From Paracoccaceae bacterium (GTDB taxonomy: Bacteria > Pseudomonadota > Alphaproteobacteria > Rhodobacterales > Rhodobacteraceae): DNA of 32,542 nucleotides. The notes under the pieces were generated by a model, which was given only the letters and a program-made list of their open reading frames with translations, had not been told where the DNA came from and did no database searches. The stretch spans positions 1 through 32,542 of the forward strand of contig JAHDXW010000039.1 of assembly GCA_023383015.1 (NCBI GenBank). Reading direction: 5' to 3'. How positions within the stretch are numbered: the first letter of the stretch is position 1; each line of letters opens with the position of its first letter. Shown in pieces: positions 1 through 6,661 of this stretch. A program made the translations under genes and the position numbers.

Positions 1-48
1 CGGCCGCCGCCCCGGCCGCCGCCCCGGCCGCCGCCCCGGCCGCCGCCC
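1..48. repeat. 12-bp tandem repeat, four copies, coding AAAP
   Basis: The unit CGGCCGCCGCCC is repeated four times from the first base and encodes (Ala-Ala-Ala-Pro)n in the SPOR protein linker. The array may extend upstream of the window. Copy number would be expected to vary between strains, and the array probably caused the assembly break here. Confidence 0.85.
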
Positions 49-1046
49 CGCAGCCGGCGCCGGCGCCGCCGCGCGGCCAGCGCGCCAATCTCGTCGCATA
101 CGACCCCACCTGCCCGGCGATCACCGCGGCGACGCCGCGGCTGCAGCTTGCCGACGGCCGACAGGTGGTGGCCTGCGGCAATGGCCCCGACGGGGTGCTG
201 CGGGTCGTGCTGGCCCCGCCGCCGGCCGCCGGACCCGCCCCGGCCGCAGCTGTCCCGGCCGCCGTCGCGCGCGTCGCGGCCGCGGCGCCCGCCCCGGCGA
301 CGCCCCCGCCCGCCGCCGCCCCGGCGGCGACGACGGCCTGCCCGGGCTTTCCCGCGGCAAGCCGGCCCTATGTCCGCGCCGAGCCCGGCTTTCCGGTGCG
401 GTGCGGCCCCCAGGAGGATGCGGCCCGTGCCGCCGCAGCCCGCCCGGCAGCACCGCCTGCCGCCGCCGTGGCCCCGCCGCCTGCCGCCGCCGCGGCCCCG
501 CCGCCTGCCGCGGCCGCGGCCCCGCCGGCAGTGCCCGCGGGCTATCGCGCCGCCTGGTCCGACGACCGGCTGAATCCCCGCCGTGCCCAGGGCACCCCGG
601 CCGGCGAGGCGGCGATGAACCTGATCTGGACCACGACCGTGCCCAAGCGCCTCGTCGACGGGCGCACCGGGCAGGACGTGACCGGGCGCTTTCCGGGCCT
701 GCGCTATCCGTTCACGAGCTATGCCGACCAGGCGGCAGCCGGGGTGTCGACACGCGGTGCGCCCGCCGCGGCGGCGCCCGTCGCCCGGCCTGCGCCAGCC
801 GCCCCGCCGGCGGCGGCCTCCGGCCGGGTGATCCAGGTCGGGGCCTTCGCGGTGGCCGGCAACGCCAATGCGACCGCCGCCCGTCTTGCGGCGCTGGGCC
901 TGCCGGTGCAGGTCGCGACGGTGCGCCAGCGCGGCCGCGCAATCCGGCTGGTCACCGCCGGCCCCTTTGCCGGGACCGAGGCGCTGACGGCGGCGCTGGC
1001 AAGGGTGCGCGGGGCGGGCTTCGCCGACGCCTACGTGCGCAACTAG
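1..1046 (+). CDS. SPOR-domain protein, 5' truncated by the window edge
   Basis: The frame is open from base 3, so the N-terminus (probably a signal or membrane anchor) lies outside the window; 347 residues are visible. The last 75 or so residues (from GRVIQVGAFAV to the stop) form a SPOR domain, which in this family binds denuded peptidoglycan glycan strands, usually at the septum. Before it come Ala/Pro-rich linkers, two Cys-x20-Cys-Gly units (CPAITAAT...VVACG and CPGFPAAS...PVRCG) and the segment GYRAAWSDDRLNPRRAQGT, which I associate with Rhodobacteraceae SPOR proteins. The Cys pairs suggest disulfides and therefore a periplasmic location. It ends 17 bases before the convergent gene at 1063. 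Identity as a SPOR protein is firm; its exact role is not. Confidence 0.85.
   Translation, partial: AAAPAAAPAAAPAAAPQPAPAPPRGQRANLVAYDPTCPAITAATPRLQLADGRQVVACGNGPDGVLRVVLAPPPAAGPAPAAAVPAAVARVAAAAPAPATPPPAAAPAATTACPGFPAASRPYVRAEPGFPVRCGPQEDAARAAAARPAAPPAAAVAPPPAAAAAPPPAAAAAPPAVPAGYRAAWSDDRLNPRRAQGTPAGEAAMNLIWTTTVPKRLVDGRTGQDVTGRFPGLRYPFTSYADQAAAGVSTRGAPAAAAPVARPAPAAPPAAASGRVIQVGAFAVAGNANATAARLAALGLPVQVATVRQRGRAIRLVTAGPFAGTEALTAALARVRGAGFADAYVRN
466..532. repeat. 24-bp imperfect tandem repeat in the SPOR linker
   Basis: About 2.6 copies of a unit close to GCGGCCCCGCCGCCTGCCGC plus four bases encode alternating PPPAAAAA blocks in the linker of the SPOR protein. It is in frame, so length changes alter only the linker. 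Confidence 0.6.
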
Positions 1047-1062
1047 GGCCCGGTCCGGGACC

Positions 1063-2058
1063 TCAGGGGTCGCAGATGCCCTGCAGGGCCACCCAGGCGT
1101 CGTCGTGCAGCAGCGCCGCTGCGCCCGCGGCGCCGGCCAGGGTGCCGTCGGCCAGCCCCGCCCGACGCGCATAGGGCCCGGCCGGGATTCCGGCCGCGAC
1201 CAGCCGTCGGCCAAGCGCATCGAGGTCGACCGGCCCGGGCGGGGCGGCCAGCCGCGCCGCGCCGACCCCGGCGAGTGCGCCCGCGGGCAGATCGCCCGTG
1301 GTCAGCAGCGTGAAGGTCGCGACCAGACCGGCCGCATGCAGCACCGCCTCGAGCGGGTCGGCAGCCTCGGCCCGCAGCAGCTCGGCCAGGATCGCGGCCG
1401 CGGCGGCCTCGGGGCCCTCCTCGGCCTCGATCAGCGTCCGCGACACGACCACGATGCGCCCGGGCAGATGCGCCGCCAGCGCCGGGCCCTGCGGCAGCAC
1501 CACGATCTCGGCCGTTTCGGCGCCGGGCAGCCTGCCGCGCAGCCGGGCGAGCGCGGGCAGGGCCAGCCGTCCGCGGCAGGCAGGGCCGCCGGCGGCCTCG
1601 GCGTCGGCCTGCAGCGCCCGGCCGATCTCGGCCCGCTTGGCCTCGGGCACGACGGCGGCGGTATGGGCAACCAGCGCTCCCGGCAGCCAGAACAACCCCG
1701 CCGCCGACACCGCCGCCAGGCTTGCCGCCCACAGCGCCAGCCGCACGCCCGTCCGCCGCGCCGCCGGAAGGTCGAGCGCCGCGCGCACCGCCGTGATCGC
1801 CGCGATCATGTCGAGGTCATCGATCTCCAGCGTCTCGGGGGCGTCGGGCCCGGGAGCGTAGAGCGCCGGCAAGCTGCCCGGATTGAGGCGGACGACCGCC
1901 GGCAGCGACCAGTGGGCCACCGCACGGCCGCTCCGCAGCTCGGCCACCACCAGCGTTGCCTCGCCGAAGGCGATGCCGACATCGATGCGCTGCGTCCCCG
2001 GCCCCTCGCGCCAGAGGCCGGTGCATTCGAGGCGCTGGTAGCGCCGCAGCGCCGTCAT
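1063..2058 (-). CDS. Membrane protein, possibly a degenerate M48-like peptidase
   Basis: 331 residues. A hydrophobic segment at about residues 105-130 (LALWAASLAAVSAAGLFWL) looks like one membrane helix, following a soluble N-terminal part of about 100 residues. The C-terminal half has the layout of an M48 core: IVVVSRTLIEAEEGPEAAAA, then the helix ILAELLRAE where an active protease would carry HExxH. Only the Glu is kept; both zinc-binding His are replaced (Leu and Arg). I therefore call it a predicted non-catalytic M48-like protein; the fold is inferred from pattern only. A plain hypothetical membrane protein is the alternative. It converges with the SPOR gene and lies 96 bases downstream of cpdB on the same strand. 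Confidence 0.6.
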   Translation of the reverse strand: MTALRRYQRLECTGLWREGPGTQRIDVGIAFGEATLVVAELRSGRAVAHWSLPAVVRLNPGSLPALYAPGPDAPETLEIDDLDMIAAITAVRAALDLPAARRTGVRLALWAASLAAVSAAGLFWLPGALVAHTAAVVPEAKRAEIGRALQADAEAAGGPACRGRLALPALARLRGRLPGAETAEIVVLPQGPALAAHLPGRIVVVSRTLIEAEEGPEAAAAAILAELLRAEAADPLEAVLHAAGLVATFTLLTTGDLPAGALAGVGAARLAAPPGPVDLDALGRRLVAAGIPAGPYARRAGLADGTLAGAAGAAALLHDDAWVALQGICDP

Positions 2059-2154
2059 CCCGACCCTCCCGCCGGTTCCGCGTTAGGGGGCGGAGCTTAG
2101 CTCCGGCGGCGCGGGGCGGCAACGGCCGGAGGCGGCGGCCGGGTCGGCACCGCC

Positions 2155-4128
2155 CTAGAGAATGAGGCGGAAACGCAGGAAGCCGCCGATGCCCGGGCCG
2201 GCGGGCAGGATCGCCCGGCCGCCCGGGGCGGGCAGATGGGCGAGGGCGCCCGGGCCGGTCTCGAAGGTGACGCTGGTGCCGGGCATCGGCGCGAAGCGCC
2301 AGACCTCGCCGGTGGCCGGTGCGACGGCCTTGGCGGCGGCGAGGTGGGCGGCCAGCGCCGCACGGTTGGTGGTCGGCCCGGCGATCAGCTCGCGGCCGGC
2401 GCCGCAGCCCGGAAAGCGCCCCCCCCCGGCGGCGCGGTAGTCGTTGGTGACGAGGATCAGCTCTTCCTCGGGGTCAAGCGGTTGCCCGTCGCGGGCGAGG
2501 TCGCGGATGCGCCTGGCCGCCGGCGCGACCAGCCGGCCCTCGGCGTCATAGCGCGCCGGCCGGGTCAGGTCGATGCTGTAGGTCAGCCCGTGGATGACGT
2601 CGAAGTTGTGGCAGGGGAAGGCGGGGTCGACAAGCTGCGCGTCCACCGCCCCGGCCGTGACGCGGCGGAACTGGCCGGCAGCGCGCTCGAGCCACTCGGC
2701 CACCTCGGCCCCGCGCAGGCGCAGCGCGCGCAGCTGGTTGGGGTAGAGGAACAGCTCGGCCACATCCTTCATCGTCAGCGGGCCGGCGGCGATGTCGGTG
2801 AAATTGTCGGGCCCGCCGCGACCGCCGCAGCGGAAGGGCGACACCGCCGAGACCACGGGGCGGTCGCCGTCGGGGCTGCCCTTCAGCAGCGCCCGGACGT
2901 GGCATGTCTGGGCCTCGGCCAGCAGCGCGAGGATGGGGTCGGGGGCGACGAGCGCGAAGTAGCTGTGCAGCGGCACCCGCGTCGCGCCGGCCGGCCGGCC
3001 GAGCGCGGCGCGCGTCTCGGCATCCCAGGGCCGGGCGACGGCTGCCACCCTGCCGCAGACCGGCGCCGCGACGCGGGCACGCCCGTCGGCGCCAAGCCGC
3101 GCTACCGGCCGCGCGACGGCGCGGCCGCTCCGCAGCCGCCAGCCCGCCTGCCCGTGGTCGAGCACCAGGTCGACGATGCCGAGATGGCTGCCCCAGGCGC
3201 CGGCCATCACCGCCGGCCGCCCGGCGATCGTTCCCTCCGCCGCCGACATCCCCGGCCGGCCGGCGAAGGCGGTGCCGGGAAAGACCTGGTGGCTGTGGCC
3301 GGCCAGCACGACGTCGATGCCCGGCAACCGGGCCAGCGGCACGGCGGCATCCTCCATCCCGGGGACATGGCGGGCCGCGCCGATGCCGGTGTGGGCCAGC
3401 GCCACGACGATGTCGGCGCCGGCCTCGCGCAGTTCCGGCACCCAGGCGGCGGCGGCCTCGAGGATGTCGCGCACGAAAAGGCGCCCGGCCAAATGCTTGG
3501 CGTTCCAGACCGTGGTCTGCGGCGGCAGGAGGCCGATCAGCCCCAGCCGCAGCCGGCAGGGCTGCCCGGCGACGGTCAGCTCGCGGTCGACCAGCGCGTA
3601 GGGCGGCAGCAGCAGCCGGTCGCGCCGCGGGCCGGCGCCGAGGGCCAGCGCCGCATTGGCCGAGACCACCGGAAAGCGCGCGTCCGCCAGCGCCCGCTCG
3701 AGGAACGCCAGGCCGTAGTCGAACTCGTGGTTGCCGATCGTTGCCGCGTCATAGCCGGCCGCGTTCATCGCCGCGATCACCGGGTGCACCTCGCCGGCGG
3801 CAAGCCCGCGCTCGAGCCCGACGAAATCGCCGAGCGGGCTGCCTTGCAGGAAGTCGCCGTTGTCGACCAGGAGGCTGGCCGCCGCCGCCGCCCGCAGCCG
3901 CCCGGCAAGGCCGGCGGCGCGCGCCAGCCCGCGGCCCGGGGCCGGACGCCCGGCGAAATAGTCCCAGGGAAGCAGCGTGGCGTGCAGGTCGGTGGTGGCG
4001 ATCAGCCGCAGCCCCTTCGGGCGGCGGCGCGCGCCGGCCGCGCCGGCGGCATCGGCCCCTGCGTCATCGGCCCCTGCGTCATCGGCCCGTGCGTCATCGG
4101 CCGGCGGCGGCTGGCGGATGTGCTGCAC
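2155..4128 (-). CDS. cpdB: 2',3'-cyclic-nucleotide 2'-phosphodiesterase/3'-nucleotidase
   Basis: 657 residues from a GTG start preceded by GGGAG at 6 bases. The frame stays open far upstream, but no better start with a ribosome site exists. The N-terminal metallophosphatase domain shows all signatures: ATTDLHA (Asp47, His49), DNGDFLQGS, IGNHEFDYG, LAHTG and LAGHSHQ. The C-terminal 5'-nucleotidase domain shows LVTNDYRAAGG. The family hydrolyses 2',3'-cyclic nucleotides and 3'-nucleotides arising from RNA decay. E. coli CpdB is periplasmic, but here no signal peptide is visible: the first 35 residues are an Ala/Asp-rich tail encoded by a 15-bp tandem repeat. The protein may be cytosolic, or the start may be different. 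The nearest homologues may be called YfkN or 5'-nucleotidase. Confidence 0.88.
   Translation of the reverse strand: MQHIRQPPPADDARADDAGADDAGADAAGAAGARRRPKGLRLIATTDLHATLLPWDYFAGRPAPGRGLARAAGLAGRLRAAAAASLLVDNGDFLQGSPLGDFVGLERGLAAGEVHPVIAAMNAAGYDAATIGNHEFDYGLAFLERALADARFPVVSANAALALGAGPRRDRLLLPPYALVDRELTVAGQPCRLRLGLIGLLPPQTTVWNAKHLAGRLFVRDILEAAAAWVPELREAGADIVVALAHTGIGAARHVPGMEDAAVPLARLPGIDVVLAGHSHQVFPGTAFAGRPGMSAAEGTIAGRPAVMAGAWGSHLGIVDLVLDHGQAGWRLRSGRAVARPVARLGADGRARVAAPVCGRVAAVARPWDAETRAALGRPAGATRVPLHSYFALVAPDPILALLAEAQTCHVRALLKGSPDGDRPVVSAVSPFRCGGRGGPDNFTDIAAGPLTMKDVAELFLYPNQLRALRLRGAEVAEWLERAAGQFRRVTAGAVDAQLVDPAFPCHNFDVIHGLTYSIDLTRPARYDAEGRLVAPAARRIRDLARDGQPLDPEEELILVTNDYRAAGGGRFPGCGAGRELIAGPTTNRAALAAHLAAAKAVAPATGEVWRFAPMPGTSVTFETGPGALAHLPAPGGRAILPAGPGIGGFLRFRLIL
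4050..4102. repeat. 15-bp tandem repeat in the 5' end of cpdB
   Basis: About 3.5 copies of CATCGGCCCCTGCGT (the third copy has CCCGTG). Read on the minus strand it encodes the repeated ADDAG/ADDAR units at residues 10-26 of CpdB. The unit is a multiple of three, so copy-number change would lengthen the N-terminal tail without a frameshift. Confidence 0.9.
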
Positions 4129-4269
4129 CCTGCGCTCCCGTACACCACCGCGGGCGCGGCCCGCGGCGTACTGACGACCCAACACATGCGGGCTTTGCGC
4201 CCTTCCCCTGGTCGCGACACTAGGCGCTGCGAAGGCGGGCTGCCAACAACCTGTGCGCCGCGGGCGGCC

Positions 4270-4298
4270 GATTGTGCAATCCTGAGTTGTTTTCGCAA
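4270..4298 (-). promoter_or_regulatory. Possible sigma70-type promoter for cpdB
   Basis: Minus strand TTGCGA - 17 bases - ACAATC, in the only AT-richer patch of the cpdB/nudC divergent region. It would give a leader of roughly 135 bases. The -10 is weak, so this is a tentative call. Confidence 0.3.
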
Positions 4299-4354
4299 CG
4301 GCCCCGCCGGACCGGGCCGCGCCTCTGCGTTGCGCCCCCGGTGCCGGCGTGGCA

Positions 4355-4414
4355 CAGGGGGGCGGGCACGCGGGGACGGGCACGCGGGGACGGGCGGGCG
4401 GGGAAGGGCGGGGC
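4355..4414 (+). promoter_or_regulatory. G-run-rich leader upstream of nudC, potential G-quadruplex
   Basis: Between the cpdB start and nudC, the 60 bases before the nudC ATG hold about ten runs of three or more G on the coding strand, spaced by 1-5 bases. They include a perfect 14-bp tandem duplication (GGGCACGCGGGGAC at 4364-4377 and 4378-4391). The arrangement satisfies the usual G3+N1-7 quadruplex pattern several times over and would lie in the mRNA leader if transcription starts upstream. The ribosome site (GGGAAGGGCGGGGCGC before ATG) is part of it. Confidence 0.5.
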
Positions 4415-4416
4415 GC

Positions 4417-5397
4417 ATGCGGCTGGCAGAGACGGTGACCTTCGGCGGCTCGGGGCTCGACCGGGCGGCGGCGCTGCGCAACCGGCCCGGCGCCGCCGCG
4501 GCGGCGCTGGCTGATCCCTCGGCGCGCGTTCTGCCGTTGTGGCGCGGCAAGCCGGTGATCGCCGGCGAGGGGCGCGACCGCCTCGGCCTCGTGCCTCCCG
4601 GCCATCCCGCCCTGGCAGCGGCAGCCGAGCCGCCGGTGATGATCGGCCGCGGTGCCGGGCCTGACGGCAATGCGCCGGTCTTCGCCGCCGACCTTTCCGC
4701 CTGGGAGCCGGCCGGCCTTGATGCCGCCGCTGCCGCCGCCTTCTTCGATCCCACCGAGCAGACCCACCCCGCCCTGCCGCCCGACCACCGCTTCGCCGAG
4801 TTGCGCGGGGTCATGACGCGGCTGTCGCCGCGCGAGGCCGAGCTTGCGGCAACCGCCAAGGCATTGCTCGGCTGGCATGCCACGCACCGCTTCTGCGCCC
4901 GCTGCGGCGCCGCCTCGGCGGTGGCCGCGGCCGGCTGGCAGCGCAGCTGCGCCGCCTGCGGGGCGCATCACTTCCCGCGCACCGACCCTGTGGTGATCAT
5001 GCTGGTGACCCGCGGCAACGCCGTGCTGATGGGCCGCTCCGCGGTCTGGCCGGCGGGAATGTACTCGCTGCTGGCCGGCTTCATCGAGCCCGGCGAGACG
5101 ATCGAGGCCGCCGTCCGCCGCGAGGTGGCCGAGGAGACGGGCGTTCCCGTCGGCGCCGTCCGCTACCTCGCCTCGCAGCCCTGGCCCTATCCGGCCTCGC
5201 TGATGATCGGCTGCGCCGCCGAGGCGCTGGGCGAGACCATCACCCGCGATCCCGAGGAACTCGAGGACGCGCTGTGGCTGACGCGCGAGACCATGGTCGA
5301 GGTCCTCGCCGGCACGCATCCCCGAATCCGTCCGCCGCGCCAGGGTGCGATCGCGCGCTTCCTGACCGAGGCCTGGCTGGCCGACCGGCTGGACTAA
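4417..5397 (+). CDS. nudC: NAD(+) diphosphatase / NADH pyrophosphatase NudC
   Basis: 326 residues, the usual length for alphaproteobacterial NudC. A zinc ribbon is formed by Cys160, Cys163, Cys178 and Cys181 (FCARCG...SCAACG). The Nudix box runs from Gly221 to about 243 (GFIEPGETIEAAVRREVAEE followed by TGV), and the NudC-specific SQPWPYPAS motif follows at 253-261. The family hydrolyses NAD(H) to NMN(H) and AMP and can remove NAD caps from RNA. The ATG is preceded by a G-rich ribosome site and an unusual G-run leader. The gene is divergent from cpdB and is followed at 18 bases by an SRPBCC gene, probably in one transcript. Confidence 0.95.
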   Translation: MRLAETVTFGGSGLDRAAALRNRPGAAAAALADPSARVLPLWRGKPVIAGEGRDRLGLVPPGHPALAAAAEPPVMIGRGAGPDGNAPVFAADLSAWEPAGLDAAAAAAFFDPTEQTHPALPPDHRFAELRGVMTRLSPREAELAATAKALLGWHATHRFCARCGAASAVAAAGWQRSCAACGAHHFPRTDPVVIMLVTRGNAVLMGRSAVWPAGMYSLLAGFIEPGETIEAAVRREVAEETGVPVGAVRYLASQPWPYPASLMIGCAAEALGETITRDPEELEDALWLTRETMVEVLAGTHPRIRPPRQGAIARFLTEAWLADRLD

Positions 5398-5415
5398 GCT
5401 CAAGGGGGGGGCGCG

Positions 5416-5877
5416 ATGCGCTTCACTGCCAGCCGCGACATCGCCGTCCCGATCGCCGACGCCTGGGCGGCGCTGACCGATGTCGAGGCCGCCGAAGGGA
5501 TCGCCCGCGCGCGCGGGGTCGCGGTCGTCCGCACCGGCCCGGGCGGGGTCGGCACCACATGGCAGGCGCGCTTCCGCCTGCGCGGGGCCGAACGACAGGT
5601 GACGCTGCGGATCGCGGCGATGGAGATGCCGGGGCGGCTCTGTCTCGACTTCCGGGGCGAACTCTTCGAGGGCAGCGCGCAGGTCGATCTTCTGGCGCTC
5701 GCCCGCACCCGTACGCGCCTGACGGCGATGGCGGACGTGCTGCCGCGCACGCTTGCGGCACGCCTGATGCTCGCCTCGGCGCGGCTGGTCAAGTCCCGCG
5801 CCGACCGCCGCTTCGGCAAGGCGGTGGGGGCGCTGGCCCGCGCCGTCGCGGCCGGGGCAAGGGGCGCCGGCGGCTAG
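5416..5877 (+). CDS. SRPBCC-family protein
   Basis: 153 residues with the START/Bet v1-like beginning MRFTASRDIAVPIADAWAAL, followed by alternating beta strands and a long C-terminal helix (LAARLMLASARLVKSRADRR). That is the pattern of small single-domain SRPBCC proteins, which bind hydrophobic ligands. No ligand can be assigned. A strong ribosome site (AAGGGGGGGG) precedes the ATG; the gene follows nudC by 18 bases and precedes a sulfotransferase by 49. It is a different protein from the CoxG-like SRPBCC at 13837. Confidence 0.75.
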   Translation: MRFTASRDIAVPIADAWAALTDVEAAEGIARARGVAVVRTGPGGVGTTWQARFRLRGAERQVTLRIAAMEMPGRLCLDFRGELFEGSAQVDLLALARTRTRLTAMADVLPRTLAARLMLASARLVKSRADRRFGKAVGALARAVAAGARGAGG

Positions 5878-5926
5878 GCCGGCGCGGGGCAGGGCAGGGG
5901 AAAGGCGGAGGGGAGGGCGAGACGCG

Positions 5927-6661
5927 ATGCACCTGTCGCCCCGCCGCGGCTTCGTCTTCGTGCACATCCCCAAGACCGGCGGCACCTCGCTTGCGCTCGC
6001 GCTCGAGGCGCGGGCCGCGGCCGACGACATCCTGATCGGAGACACCCCCAAGGCAAGGGCCCGCCGCCGGCGGCTGGCGGGGGTGGCGACGGCGGGGCGG
6101 CTGTGGAAGCACGCGCGGCTGGTCGACATCGAGGGGCTGATCGGCGGCGAGACGATGGCGAGGCTGCTGGTCTTCACCCTGGTGCGGAACCCCTGGGACC
6201 GGGCGGTCAGCTACTACCACTGGCTGCGCAGCCAGCGCTTTGCACATCCGGCGGTGGGGCTGGCGCGCGGCCTCGGATTCTCGGCCTTCCTCAACCATCC
6301 CCATACCCGGGCCAGCCTCGCGGCCGGGGGCTATGGCGCCTATGTGGCCGACCCCGCGGGGGTGGACCGCTGCGGCCTCTGGCTGCGGCTGGAACGGCTG
6401 GCCGACGACCTGCCGCTGCTCGAGGCGCGGCTGGGCCTGCGGCTGGCCCCGCTGCCGCATGCCAATGCCTCCGACCGTCCGCGCGACTACCGCGCCGCCT
6501 ACTCGGACGCCGACGCGCGGCTGGTCGCCCGGCTCGCCGCCGCCGACATCGCCCGCTTCGGCTATGCCTTCGACCGCCCGGCACCCGAGGGCCCGCCGCC
6601 GCCGGGGGCGCCGCCGGGCTGGGCGCCGGCGCCGGCCCCGGGGGACGGTCAGTCGGGGTAG
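5927..6661 (+). CDS. Sulfotransferase family protein
   Basis: 244 residues. The N-terminal FVHIPKTGGTSL (about residues 11-22) is the 5'-phosphosulfate loop, and TLVRNPWDRAVSYYHWLR (about 84-101) is the 3'-phosphate-binding segment of the PAPS-dependent sulfotransfer_2 type. Such enzymes in alphaproteobacteria modify surface glycans or lipids, but the acceptor here is unknown. A purine-rich ribosome site (GGAGGGGAGGG) precedes the ATG. The C-terminus is a Pro/Ala/Gly-rich tail of about 30 residues, and the last 13 bases overlap the 3' end of the convergent fadJ-like gene, so the tail may be a recent extension. Confidence 0.85.
   Translation: MHLSPRRGFVFVHIPKTGGTSLALALEARAAADDILIGDTPKARARRRRLAGVATAGRLWKHARLVDIEGLIGGETMARLLVFTLVRNPWDRAVSYYHWLRSQRFAHPAVGLARGLGFSAFLNHPHTRASLAAGGYGAYVADPAGVDRCGLWLRLERLADDLPLLEARLGLRLAPLPHANASDRPRDYRAAYSDADARLVARLAAADIARFGYAFDRPAPEGPPPPGAPPGWAPAPAPGDGQSG

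Noticed and set aside
1-48. A CRISPR-like or other regular array
   Set aside because: The units are contiguous, 12 bp, without spacers, and encode AAAP in frame.
4129-6177. In-frame extension of cpdB upstream across nudC and the SRPBCC gene
   Set aside because: The extension is antisense to nudC and SRPBCC, which have clear motifs, and no start with a ribosome site is better than the GTG at 4128.
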